A stretch of DNA of 64,000 bases from VKMB-3413 sp041027365 (GTDB taxonomy: Bacteria; Pseudomonadota; Alphaproteobacteria; Rhizobiales; Rhizobiaceae): the NCBI RefSeq assembly GCF_041027365.1, contig NZ_JBFTEH010000002.1, positions 248,001 through 312,000 on the forward strand, in the 5' to 3' direction. Below are positions 51,814 to 60,536 of this stretch, in pieces (position 1 is the stretch's first letter; each line of letters begins with the position of its first letter). Position numbers and translations under genes: made by a program. The notes beneath the pieces were generated by a model that saw only the letters and a list, made by a program, of their open reading frames with translations, ran no database searches and was not told the origin of the DNA.

Positions 51814-51845
51814 CTGGATCCTCGGGACGGGGCCCGAGGATGACG
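51814..51845 (-). repeat. REP-like palindrome, type B, inverted partner in the cbbS-cbbX gap
   Basis: This is the exact reverse complement of the element at 51727-51758, 55 bp away. The pair can fold into one long hairpin in the mRNA between cbbS and cbbX. Confidence 0.85.
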
Positions 51846-51882
51846 ATCAAGGTCAACGTTTGCGCCTGAACGCCTTCATGCC

Positions 51883-52305
51883 TCACACCGCGTAGCGCTC
51901 GCCCTCCGGCCTGTCCGTCGCGTAGGGCTCCGTCGAGTAGCGGATGTTGCGGCCGTGGCTCTCCTGACGGCGCAGGCGGAAGCCCGGCTCGTCCGCCGGG
52001 CGATTGACGATGAAGGACAGCTTCACGGACTCCCAGCCATGGGTGGAATCGAAGGCCGAGAGGCGGATGTAGAGGTGGCCGTGCGCCTTGCGGCAGGCGG
52101 CGAGCTCCATCATCACGCCGGCCGCATCCGCGATGTCGAACATCGGATGGCCCCACATGTCCCAGTAGGTGTTCCGGGGATGCGGATCGTCGGTGTACTC
52201 GATGTTCACGGCCCAGCCGTTGTCGAGGCAGTACTGGACCTGCCTGGTGATCTGCTCGTCGGTAAGGTCGGGGAGAAAGGAAAAGGTGCCCTGGGTCACG
52301 CGCAT
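51883..52305 (-). CDS. cbbS: Ribulose bisphosphate carboxylase small chain (form IC)
   Basis: This is a 140-residue small subunit, the longer red-type form with a C-terminal extension. The blocks MRVTQGTFSFLPDLTDEQI, YTDDPHPRNTYWDMWGHPMF and SHGRNIRYSTEPYATDRPEG are characteristic. Start 52305 is the usual one; the frame reading from 52374 adds unrelated residues. It lies 131 bp downstream of cbbL and assembles as eight small chains with eight large ones. The tail after SHGRNIRY probably forms the beta-hairpin that fills the solvent channel in this class. Confidence 0.97.
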   Translation of the reverse strand: MRVTQGTFSFLPDLTDEQITRQVQYCLDNGWAVNIEYTDDPHPRNTYWDMWGHPMFDIADAAGVMMELAACRKAHGHLYIRLSAFDSTHGWESVKLSFIVNRPADEPGFRLRRQESHGRNIRYSTEPYATDRPEGERYAV

Positions 52306-52436
52306 GAGAATTCTCCGGTTGCTGTCGGTTTGCGGCCGCGGTTGATCTGCTGCGAGGTCGGCGCTTCTCGCCACGCCTCAAAATCGGGCCGGAGCGGCCT
52401 TGGGAGGACATCCCGCCCCGGCAGGCAAAGGCAGGC

Positions 52437-53894
52437 TCAGGCCGCCGTCGCCGTGACCGCGTAGTCGGGCGCGTCGGTCGAGGTGTAGTTGAAGGTGACG
52501 TCCTTCCAGGTATCGAGCGCCTGCTTCAGCGGGGCGCACGTCCTGGCCGCTTCGTTGAGGATGTCCGGGCCTTCGCGCAGGATGTCGCGCCCCTCGTTGC
52601 GGGCGAGGATCATGCATTCGAGCGCGACGCGGTTCGCCGTCGCGCCGGCCGCGATCCCCTGCGGATGGCCGATCGTGCCGCCGCCGAACTGCAGGACGAC
52701 GTCCTCGCCGAGGAGGTGGATCAGCTGGTGCATCTGGCCGGCATGGATGCCGCCCGAGGCGACGGGCATCACCTTGTTGAGCGAGGCCCAGGGCTGGTCG
52801 AAGAAGATGCCGTTCTCCAGCCGCTGCGGCGTGAACTCGTCCCGGCAGATGTCGTAATAGCCCCTGGTCGTCGCCGGATCGCCCTCCAGCTTGCCGACCA
52901 CCGTGCCGGCATGGACATGGTCGACGCCGGCGAGCCGCGCCCATTTGGCGATGACGCGGAAGGAGACGCCATGCGTCTTCTGGCGCGTATAGGTCGAGTG
53001 CCCGGCCCGGTGGAGGTGCAGGATCATGTTGTTGCGCCGCGCCCACTTCGCCATCGACTGCATCGCCGTCCAGCCGATGACGAGGTCGATCATGACGATG
53101 GTCGAGCCGAGCTCCTTGGCGAATTCGGCGCGCTCGTACATGTCCTCCATGGTGGCAGCGGTGACGTTGAGATAGGTGCCCTTGATCTCGCCGGTCGCGG
53201 CCTGCGCCTTGTTCACCGCCTCCATGCAGTAGAGGAAGCGCTCGCGCCAATCCATGAAGGGCTGCGAGTTGATGTTCTCGTCGTCCTTGGTGAAGTCGAG
53301 CCCGCCCTTCAGCGCCTCGTAGACGACGCGGCCGTAATTGCGGCCGGAGAGGCCGAGCTTCGGCTTTACCGTCGCGCCGAGCAGCGGCCGGCCGAACTTG
53401 TCGAGCCGCTCGCGTTCGACGACGATGCCGGTCGCCGGTCCCTGGAAGGTCTTCACATAGGCCGTCGGCAGCCGCATGTCCTCGAGGCGCAGGCCCTTCA
53501 GCGGCTTGAAGCCGAAGACGTTGCCGATGATCGAAGCGGTGAGGTTGGCGATCGAGCCGGGCTCGAAGAGGTCGAGATCGTAGGCGATGTAGGCGAAGAA
53601 CTGATCGTCGGTGTTCGGCACCGGATGGACCCGGTAGGCCTTGGCGCGATACTTTTCGGCCGCGGTGAGGCGATCCGTCCAGACGACCGTCCAGGTGGCC
53701 GTCGAGCTTTCGCCGGCGACGGCCGCAGCCGCCTCGACCGGGTCGACGCCGTCCTGCGGCGTGATCCGGAAGCAGGCGATGACGTCGGTATCCTTCGGCT
53801 CGTAGTCCGGCTCCCAGTAGCCCATCTGCTTGTACTTCAGGACGCCGGACTTGTAGCGGTCCTTGCCGGTGATGGTCTGCGATCCCGTATCCAT
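52437..53894 (-). CDS. cbbL: Ribulose bisphosphate carboxylase large chain (form IC, red-type)
   Basis: This is a 485-residue large subunit fixing CO2 on ribulose bisphosphate. The carbamylated lysine is Lys203 in GGLDFTKDDEN with Asp205 and Glu206 as Mg ligands; catalytic Lys177 is in ATVKPKLGLSGRNYG. HLHRAGHSTYTRQKTHG and VVGKLEGDP also match. The length and the red-type residues, plus CbbX in the operon, place it in form IC. Start 53894 (MDTGSQTITGKDRY) is normal; the longer frame from 53954 is spurious. Form IC enzymes usually have moderate CO2 affinity and no carboxysome, and none is seen. Confidence 0.98.
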   Translation of the reverse strand: MDTGSQTITGKDRYKSGVLKYKQMGYWEPDYEPKDTDVIACFRITPQDGVDPVEAAAAVAGESSTATWTVVWTDRLTAAEKYRAKAYRVHPVPNTDDQFFAYIAYDLDLFEPGSIANLTASIIGNVFGFKPLKGLRLEDMRLPTAYVKTFQGPATGIVVERERLDKFGRPLLGATVKPKLGLSGRNYGRVVYEALKGGLDFTKDDENINSQPFMDWRERFLYCMEAVNKAQAATGEIKGTYLNVTAATMEDMYERAEFAKELGSTIVMIDLVIGWTAMQSMAKWARRNNMILHLHRAGHSTYTRQKTHGVSFRVIAKWARLAGVDHVHAGTVVGKLEGDPATTRGYYDICRDEFTPQRLENGIFFDQPWASLNKVMPVASGGIHAGQMHQLIHLLGEDVVLQFGGGTIGHPQGIAAGATANRVALECMILARNEGRDILREGPDILNEAARTCAPLKQALDTWKDVTFNYTSTDAPDYAVTATAA

Positions 53895-54057
53895 CTCGCC
53901 TTTTCCTTCCTGTGAAACCCGGCTTCCTGCGGCCGCTTCCAAGGCGGCAGACAAAGCCTCTCCCGTCGCCGCGGAGAGCCCTCCCCGCGCCGTTGCATGC
54001 TGGTCCTGTCGTCGGTCACGCGTCGCGGCCGGTCCGTTGGCCGCGGATCGTCCCGCC

Positions 54058-55140
54058 TCAGGCGGCGGCAGCCATTGCGCCGATCCGAGGATCGAGTTCG
54101 CCCACCTGATAGCGGGCCGCCATCTGGTCGAGCGGCAGGGGCCTGATCTTCGAAGCCTGCCCGGCGCAGCCGAAGCGTTCGTAGCGGTCGAGGCAGAGCG
54201 CCTTCAGCGCCTCCATCGCCGGCACCATGAACTTCCTCGGATCGAACTCCTCCGGCTTCTCGACCGCGACCTTGCGGAACTGGCCAGTCATCGCCATCCG
54301 GCAGTCGGTGTCGATGTTGACCTTCCTGACACCGTGCCTGATGCCGCGGACGATCTCGTCGACCGGCACGCCGAAGGTCTCGCGCATCCTCCCGCCATAG
54401 CGGTTGATGATCTCCTGCAGCTCCTGCGGAACCGAGGAGGAGCCGTGCATGACGAGATGGGTGTTCGGCAGCCGCTCATGGATCGCTTCGATCACATGCA
54501 TCGCCAGGATCTCGCCGTCCGGCTGCCGGGTGAACTTGTAGGCGCCGTGCGAGGTGCCCATCGCGATCGCCAGCGCGTCGACCCGGGTCGCGCGGACGAA
54601 GTCGACGGCCTGATCCGGATCGGTCAGGAGCCGGTCGTGCGACAGGCTGCCCTCGAAACCGTGGCCGTCCTCCGTCTCGCCCGCGCCCGTCTCCAAGGAT
54701 CCGAGCACGCCGAGCTCGCCCTCCACCGAGGCGCCGACCCAGTGCGCCATGCGCGTCACCCGCTCGGTGATCGCGACGTTGTACGCGTAGCTCGCCGGCG
54801 TCTTCATGTCGGCTTCGAGCGAGCCGTCCATCATCACCGAGGTGAAGCCGTGGCGGATGGCGGACAGGCAGGTCCGCTCGTCGTTGCCGTGATCCTGGTG
54901 GATGCAGACCGGGATCTGCGGGAACATCTCCACCAGGGCGTCCATCATGCGTTCCAGCATGACGTCCCGGGCATAGGAACGCGCGCCCCGCGAGGCCTGC
55001 ATGATCACCGGCGCGTCGAGCGTCGCCGCGGCGTCCATGATCGCCAGACCCTGTTCCATGTTGTTGATGTTGAAGGCGGGCACGCCGTAGCCGTGTTCGG
55101 CGGCGTGATCGAGCAGTTGGCGTAGCGTGATCTTGGCCAT
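54058..55140 (-). CDS. cbbA: Fructose-bisphosphate aldolase class II, Calvin cycle type
   Basis: This is a 360-residue zinc-dependent aldolase condensing triose phosphates to fructose and sedoheptulose bisphosphates. Metal and active-site blocks are ICIHQDHGND (zinc His), SVMMDGSLEAD and VMHGSSSVPQELQE, then VRKVNIDTDCRMAMTGQFRK. The start at 55140 (MAKITLRQLLDHAAEHGY) is standard. The C-terminus ends in AMAAAA after an IRPLPLDQMAARY block. It lies between cbbT and cbbL in the operon, with 163-bp and 126-bp gaps to its neighbours. Confidence 0.96.
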   Translation of the reverse strand: MAKITLRQLLDHAAEHGYGVPAFNINNMEQGLAIMDAAATLDAPVIMQASRGARSYARDVMLERMMDALVEMFPQIPVCIHQDHGNDERTCLSAIRHGFTSVMMDGSLEADMKTPASYAYNVAITERVTRMAHWVGASVEGELGVLGSLETGAGETEDGHGFEGSLSHDRLLTDPDQAVDFVRATRVDALAIAMGTSHGAYKFTRQPDGEILAMHVIEAIHERLPNTHLVMHGSSSVPQELQEIINRYGGRMRETFGVPVDEIVRGIRHGVRKVNIDTDCRMAMTGQFRKVAVEKPEEFDPRKFMVPAMEALKALCLDRYERFGCAGQASKIRPLPLDQMAARYQVGELDPRIGAMAAAA

Positions 55141-55266
55141 CTCAGAGTCTCCCGAAGTCCCATTTGCATGCGTCTTCAGGACCTTGGGTGCCCGCCCGGG
55201 TCCGTCTTCGGGGAGGCCGCCGGCGCTGCCGCCGGCCTCCGTCTCGTCTCGCGGCCGGTCAGCCGG

Positions 55267-57273
55267 TCAGCCGGCGATCTCCTTGGCCGCCTTCACCACC
55301 GCCCCGGCGGTGATGCCGAAGTGCTTGTAGACCTCCGGCCCCGGCGCCGAGGCGCCGAAGGAGTGCATGCCGATGAAGCGGCCGTTCTCGCCGATCCAGC
55401 GATCCCAGCCGAGCCGCGCCGCCGCCTCGATGGCGACGCGCGGCGCGGTGCCGAGCACCGACTTCCGGTAGGCCTCGTCCTGTTCCTCGAACAGCTCCCA
55501 GCAGGGCATCGAGACGACGGCCACCTTCTTGCCCTCGCCTTCCAGCATCTCGGCCGCCTTGAGGGCGATCTCGATTTCGGTGCCGGTCGACAGGATAGTG
55601 ACGTCGCGCGTCCCGTCCGCCTCCTTGAGGACGTAGGCGCCCTTGCGGGTCCGGTTCTCCGACGTCTCGCCGGAGCGCACCGTCGGCACGCCCTGCCGCG
55701 ACAGCGCCAGCACCGAGGGCCGCTTGGTCTCGGTCAGCGCGATCTCCCAGGCCTCGTTCGTCTCGACGGGATCGCACGGACGGAACAGGAGGAGGTTCGG
55801 CGTCGCCCGCAGCATCGCGAGGTGCTCGACCGGCTGGTGCGTCGGCCCATCCTCGCCGAGGCCGATGGAATCATGCGTCATGACGTAGACGACGCGGATC
55901 CCCATCAACGCGGAGAGGCGCATGGCGCCGCGCGCATAGTCGGTGAAGCACATGAAGGTGCCGCCATAGGGGATGAAGCCGCCGTGCAGCGCGAGGCCGT
56001 TCATCACCGCCGACATGCCGAACTCGCGCACGCCATAATGGATGTAGCGGCCGGAATAGTCGTCCGGCGTCACATCCTTGAGGCCCTTGGTCTTGGTGTT
56101 GTTCGAGGGCGTCAGGTCCGCCGAGCCGCCGATCGTCAGTTCGGTGGCGCCGTTGATCACCTCGAGCGCCATCTCGGACGCCTTGCGGGTGGCGACCTTC
56201 GGCTTGTCCGAAACGATCGAGGCGCGGGCATCGGCCATCAGCGCCGCGAAGTTCTCAGGCAGCGTCGTCGCATACTGGCTGGCGAACGCGGCCTTCTTCG
56301 GCGAGGCGTCGCGCGCCTTTTCCCAGGCCTCGCGGGCCTTGCGCCCTTCCGCGGCGACGGCGTGCCAGGCCTTGGTGATCGCCTCCGGAATGACGAAGGG
56401 CTCGGAATCCCAGACGAGCTGCTTGCGGGCCGCCGCGACCTCGGCCTCGCCGAGCGCGTTGCCGTGGACCTTCTCGGTGCCCTGCATGTTCGGCGCGCCG
56501 AAGCCGATGATCGTGTGGCAGTCGACGAAGGCGGGCTTGTCGCTCTTGCGCGCCTCGGCGAGCACCCGCTCGATCGCTTCCGGATCGTGACCGTCGACCT
56601 CGAAGACGTTCCAGCCATGGGCGGCGAAGCGCTTCTTCTGGTCGGTCGAGGTGGCCAGATGCGTCTCGCCGTCGATCGAGATGTTGTTGTCGTCCCAAAG
56701 CAGGATCAGCTTGTTCAGCTTCAGGTGCCCGGCGAGGTCGATGGCCTCGTGGGAGATGCCCTCCATCAGGCAGCCGTCGCCGGCGACCACATAGGTGTAG
56801 TGATCGACGAGGTCGCTGCCGAAGCGCTGGTTCAGCATGCGCTCCGCGAGCGCCATGCCCACCGCCATCGTCATGCCCTGGCCGAGCGGTCCGGTGGTCG
56901 CCTCGATCCCGGCAGCGTGGCCATATTCGGGATGGCCGGCGGTGCGGCTGCCGAGCTGGCGGAAGTTCTCGATCTCCTCGATGGTCATCTCGGGGAAGCC
57001 GAGCAGATGCATGATCGCATATTGCAGCATCGAGCCGTGGCCGTTCGACAGGATGAAGCGGTCACGATTCGGCCAGTCCGGCTTCGACGGATCGACGCGC
57101 AGGAATTTCTGGAACAGGACGGTAGCGACGTCGGCCATGCCCATCGGCATGCCGGGATGGCCGGAATTGGCCTTCTGCACGGCATCCATGGACAAGGCCC
57201 GAATGGCGTTGGCCATGTCGCGGACATTCGTGTCCGTGGTCTCGCCGGATGGCTTGGTTGCGGTCTGTGACAT
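55267..57273 (-). CDS. cbbT: Transketolase
   Basis: This is a 668-residue thiamine-diphosphate enzyme carrying two-carbon units between sugar phosphates. The N-terminal block is ANSGHPGMPMGMADVATVLF, the ThDP-binding motif is GDGCLMEGISHEA-to-NN (GDG near residue 155 and WDDNNISIDG near 187), and the C-terminal domain has THDSIGLGEDGPTHQPVEHL. Start 57273 has GGAAGGAATATC upstream, so the shorter start is preferred over 57303. It lies 26 bp after cbbP. This operon copy serves the Calvin cycle; a second transketolase may exist elsewhere. Confidence 0.96.
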   Translation of the reverse strand: MSQTATKPSGETTDTNVRDMANAIRALSMDAVQKANSGHPGMPMGMADVATVLFQKFLRVDPSKPDWPNRDRFILSNGHGSMLQYAIMHLLGFPEMTIEEIENFRQLGSRTAGHPEYGHAAGIEATTGPLGQGMTMAVGMALAERMLNQRFGSDLVDHYTYVVAGDGCLMEGISHEAIDLAGHLKLNKLILLWDDNNISIDGETHLATSTDQKKRFAAHGWNVFEVDGHDPEAIERVLAEARKSDKPAFVDCHTIIGFGAPNMQGTEKVHGNALGEAEVAAARKQLVWDSEPFVIPEAITKAWHAVAAEGRKAREAWEKARDASPKKAAFASQYATTLPENFAALMADARASIVSDKPKVATRKASEMALEVINGATELTIGGSADLTPSNNTKTKGLKDVTPDDYSGRYIHYGVREFGMSAVMNGLALHGGFIPYGGTFMCFTDYARGAMRLSALMGIRVVYVMTHDSIGLGEDGPTHQPVEHLAMLRATPNLLLFRPCDPVETNEAWEIALTETKRPSVLALSRQGVPTVRSGETSENRTRKGAYVLKEADGTRDVTILSTGTEIEIALKAAEMLEGEGKKVAVVSMPCWELFEEQDEAYRKSVLGTAPRVAIEAAARLGWDRWIGENGRFIGMHSFGASAPGPEVYKHFGITAGAVVKAAKEIAG

Positions 57274-57299
57274 GATATTCCTTCCGAAATCCTTCGAGC

Positions 57300-58175
57300 T
57301 CACGATGCGCGGCGCTTCTTTTCCATCAGTTGCAGGATCAGCGGCGTCAATATGAGCTGCATGGCGATGTCGAGCTTGTTGCCGGGCGCGACGATCGAAT
57401 TCGCCCGCGACATGAAGCTCCCGTGGATCATGGACAGAAGATAGGGAAAGTCGATCCCGCGCGGGCTCGCAAACCGTATCACGATCATCGATTCGTCCGC
57501 AGTCGGGATCCAGCGGGCGATGAACGGGTTCGAGGTGTCGACGATCGGCACGCGCTGGAAATTAATGTCGGTCCGGGCGAATTGCGGGCAGATATATTTC
57601 ACGTAGTCCGGCATGCGCCTCAGGATCGTGTCCATCACCGCCTCGGTCGAATAGCCCCTCGTCGACTTGTCGCGGTGGATCTTCTGGATCCATTCGAGAT
57701 TGATCACCGGCACGACGCCGATCTTCAGGTCGGCCAGCGGCGCGAGGTCCACCGTCTCCGTCTTCACGCAGCCGTGCAGACCCTCGTAGAACAACAGGTC
57801 GCTTTCCTCCTCCAGCGGCGCCCAATCCGAAAACGTGCCGGACGGGCCGCCGTAGAGCTTCGCCTCCTCGTCGTCGTGGATGTAGTGGCGGGTCTCGCCC
57901 CGCCCCTTGCGTCCATAGGTCTGGAAGACCTCCTGCAGCTTCTCCAGGATGTTCGCCTCGGGGCTGAAGTGCGAGAAGTCGCGATTGCCCCGCTCCTCCT
58001 CCTCGATCATCTTCGCCTTCATCTCGGCGCGGTCGTAGCGGTGGAAGGCGTCCCCTTCGATGAAGACGGCCTTCACGTGCTCGCGGCGGAAGATCTGGTC
58101 GAAGATCTTCTTCACCGAGGTCGTTCCCGCTCCCGAGGAGCCGGTGACGACGATCAGCGGGTGCCTGGCGGACAT
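57300..58175 (-). CDS. cbbP: Phosphoribulokinase (class I, proteobacterial)
   Basis: This is a 291-residue enzyme making ribulose 1,5-bisphosphate. The P-loop is VVTGSSGAGTTSVKKIF (residues 9-25), a Gly-Ser-Ser-Gly-Ala-Gly-Thr-Thr form typical of octameric proteobacterial enzymes. Further blocks are HRYDRAEMKAKM, HFSPEANILEKLQEVF and DLLFYEGLHGCVKTETVD. The protein ends in a charged tail (QLMEKKRRAS). Its start at 58175 follows GGGGAGGAG. cbbF precedes it by 69 bp. Allosteric control by NADH is a known family trait. Confidence 0.97.
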   Translation of the reverse strand: MSARHPLIVVTGSSGAGTTSVKKIFDQIFRREHVKAVFIEGDAFHRYDRAEMKAKMIEEEERGNRDFSHFSPEANILEKLQEVFQTYGRKGRGETRHYIHDDEEAKLYGGPSGTFSDWAPLEEESDLLFYEGLHGCVKTETVDLAPLADLKIGVVPVINLEWIQKIHRDKSTRGYSTEAVMDTILRRMPDYVKYICPQFARTDINFQRVPIVDTSNPFIARWIPTADESMIVIRFASPRGIDFPYLLSMIHGSFMSRANSIVAPGNKLDIAMQLILTPLILQLMEKKRRAS

Positions 58176-58244
58176 CTTCGCTCCTCCCCGAGTCGAGTGT
58201 CTGTTGAAACCCGGGGGCCTCCCAACCCCCGAGCCGTTGTCCCG

Positions 58245-59288
58245 TCAGCTCCGGAACAGGCTTCGTTTGCCGAACAGCGGCGAGCGTTCGCTGAGCGCCG
58301 AGGGGTCGGCCATGTATCGCGCGACGCGTTCCACCTCGCGCTTCGAGCCGAAGACCAGCGGCGTGCGCGCATGCAGCCCCTCGGGCTCCACGTCGAGAAT
58401 CCGGTTCACGCCGTCCGTCGCGGCACCGCCGGCCTGCTCGACGCAGAAGGCCACCGGATTGGCTTCGTAGACCAGCCTGAGGCGCCCCCTCGCGTAGCCC
58501 TTCCGCCCGTCGCCGGGATAGAGGAAGACCCCGCCACGCAGGAGGATGCGGTAGCAGTCGGCGACCATCGAGCCGACCCAGCGCATGTTGAAGTCGCGCT
58601 CGCGCGGTCCCTCCGATCCCGCCAGCAGATCGTCGATATAGGCCCGGACCTGCGGCTCCCAGTGCCGGTAGTTCGAGGCGTTGATCGCGAACTCCTTGGC
58701 GCGCTCCTCCACCGCCATCGAGGGCCGCAGCTCGACGAAGCCGCCGAAGCCCGGCTGGAAGATGAAGACATGCGTGCCGTTGCCGACCGAGAGGACGAGC
58801 AGGAGCTGCGGCCCATAGATGAAGAAGCCGGCCGCCAGCTGCCGCGATCCCGGCTGCATGAACACCGTCTTCGGATCCGCCCGGTGCTCGTCCGCCACCG
58901 GAAGGATCGAGAAGATCGTGCCGACCGAGACGTTGGTGTCGATATTCGACGAGCCGTCCAGCGGATCGATCGCGATGGCGAGCGGCGCATCCTTCTTCAG
59001 CGTGACCGGCTCGTCCTGCTCCTCGGAGCCGAAGAAGGCGACGCGCGAGGCCTTGGCCGCTTCCATGAAGACCCGGTCGGCGACGACGTCGAGTTCCTTC
59101 TGCACGTCGCCGCCGGCATTCGTCGCCTCGCGCGATGCGCCGAGGTTGTCGCCGCCGCCACCGGCGATGATGGTGTTGCGCAGCTTCACGGCGGCGGCCG
59201 AAAGGTGCCGGATCAGGTCCGCGAGCTCTTGTCGGTGCGGGCCGGAGCCGCTCTGCGAACCGAGATAGGCGTCGAGGGACGAGGGCAT
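58245..59288 (-). CDS. cbbF: Fructose-1,6-bisphosphatase class I
   Basis: This is a 347-residue FBPase, first gene of the CBB operon. The class I metal site is AIDPLDGSSNIDTNVSVGTIFSI near residue 110, preceded by ATNAGGDVQKELDVVADRVF-type residues and FFGSEEQDEP. The later block MRWVGSMVADCYRILLRGGVF is also conserved. It is likely also active on sedoheptulose bisphosphate. Start 59288 follows AGGAGGA. The 131-bp gap to cbbR carries the dyads expected for CbbR. Confidence 0.97.
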   Translation of the reverse strand: MPSSLDAYLGSQSGSGPHRQELADLIRHLSAAAVKLRNTIIAGGGGDNLGASREATNAGGDVQKELDVVADRVFMEAAKASRVAFFGSEEQDEPVTLKKDAPLAIAIDPLDGSSNIDTNVSVGTIFSILPVADEHRADPKTVFMQPGSRQLAAGFFIYGPQLLLVLSVGNGTHVFIFQPGFGGFVELRPSMAVEERAKEFAINASNYRHWEPQVRAYIDDLLAGSEGPRERDFNMRWVGSMVADCYRILLRGGVFLYPGDGRKGYARGRLRLVYEANPVAFCVEQAGGAATDGVNRILDVEPEGLHARTPLVFGSKREVERVARYMADPSALSERSPLFGKRSLFRS

Positions 59289-59365
59289 GCATTCCTCCTG
59301 TTCGTGTCGAGGTTCTGCGACCCGCGTCCACCGTTCTTGCCGATGAGACTGGCCGCAGCGGGTGC

Positions 59366-59400
59366 ATAAGTAAAATTTATTATCTTTACGAGGCTGATAA
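59366..59400. promoter_or_regulatory. Tandem CbbR-type binding dyads between cbbF and cbbR
   Basis: Two dyads adjoin: ATAA-N7-TTAT (59366-59380), which contains TAA-N7-TTA and so fits the TNA-N7-TNA consensus for CbbR, and TTATC-N11-GATAA (59380-59400), a LysR T-N11-A site. The region is strikingly AT-rich in this GC-rich window. It lies 78 bp upstream of the cbbF start and 20 bp upstream of the cbbR start, allowing autoregulation and activation. Confidence 0.75.
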
Positions 59401-59419
59401 AATAAAATAACGTCAGCTC

Positions 59420-60400
59420 ATGCGAAACCTCACCTTGCGCCAGCTCCGCTCCGTCCAGGCGATCAGCCGCCATGGCACCGTCGCCGCGGCCGCGCGCCAG
59501 CTGGGCCTGACCGCGCCGGCGGTGACCTTACAGATAAAGCAGCTCGAGGACGAATGCGGCCTGTCGCTGTTCGACCGGACCAGCGAAGGCATGCGCCTGA
59601 CCACCGCCGGGGCGGCGGTGCTCGGGGCGGCCAACACGATCGAGACGACGCTGCGGGCGCTCTCCGACGAGATCGAGGCGGTGAAGGGTGTGCGCTCCGG
59701 CACGATCCAGCTCGGCGTCGTCTCCACCGCCAAATATTTCGCGCCCCGCCTGATCGCCGCCTTTCAGCGCGAGTTCCCGGCGATCGAGATGAAGCTGAAG
59801 GTCGGCAACCGCGAGGACATCGTGGGCGATCTCAAGAACTACCAGCTCGACGTCGCGCTGATGGGCCGCCCGCCGCTCGATTTTCCCGTCCATTCCACCT
59901 GCTTCGGAGACCATCCGCTGGTGATGATCGCCCCGCCCGAACACCCCTTGGTGAAGGCGCGGGCGATCGGCCGGGAACGGCTGCTGGAAGAGACGTTCAT
60001 CATCCGGGAGCCCGGATCCGGCACGCGCTCCTCGCTGGAGATCTTCTTCGGCGACCGGCTGGAGACGCTGCACGGCCGGTCCATGGAGATGGGCTCGAAC
60101 GAGACGATCAAGCAGGCGGTGATGGCCGGCCTCGGCATCGCCTTCATCTCCGCCCACACGATCGCCTTCGAGGTCGAGATGGGCCGGCTGGCGATCCTCG
60201 ACGTCGTCGACATGCCGATCCGGCGCAAATGGTACGCGGTCTGCCGGCAGGAGCGGATCCAGGCCCCGGCCGAGGTGGCGTTCAAGAGCTTCCTCGTCCA
60301 GCGCGGGGCGATGTACCTGCCGCTGCTCGACCGGCTCTATCCGGCCGAGGTGTCCGGCGGCGAGCCGATCTCGCATCGTGGCACGCCGGCCGCCCCCTGA
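59420..60400 (+). CDS. cbbR: LysR-type regulator CbbR
   Basis: This is a 326-residue LysR regulator, divergent from the operon it controls. The N-terminal winged helix (RNLTLRQLRSVQAISRHGTVAAAARQL) binds the dyads; the effector domain begins near residue 95 (SGTIQLGVVSTAKYFAPRLI). The pattern GTRSSLEIFF and SNETIKQAVMAGLGIAFISAHT is typical of CbbR, sensing Calvin cycle intermediates such as RuBP or NADPH. Start 59420 is immediately after the dyads. A short tail (GGEPISHRGTPAAP) closes it. Confidence 0.95.
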   Translation: MRNLTLRQLRSVQAISRHGTVAAAARQLGLTAPAVTLQIKQLEDECGLSLFDRTSEGMRLTTAGAAVLGAANTIETTLRALSDEIEAVKGVRSGTIQLGVVSTAKYFAPRLIAAFQREFPAIEMKLKVGNREDIVGDLKNYQLDVALMGRPPLDFPVHSTCFGDHPLVMIAPPEHPLVKARAIGRERLLEETFIIREPGSGTRSSLEIFFGDRLETLHGRSMEMGSNETIKQAVMAGLGIAFISAHTIAFEVEMGRLAILDVVDMPIRRKWYAVCRQERIQAPAEVAFKSFLVQRGAMYLPLLDRLYPAEVSGGEPISHRGTPAAP

Positions 60401-60536
60401 GCGTCGGCATTCGCGAGGGGCCAGATGCGGAGGTTTTGCGTGATCTCAGCCGCTTGTGCTTGTGGTAGGAAAGCCTGTTTGTTTCCCACCTAACGAGCGG
60501 TGCCTCCCGCCGCTCCTCTTCGAAAGGGCGTGCGAA

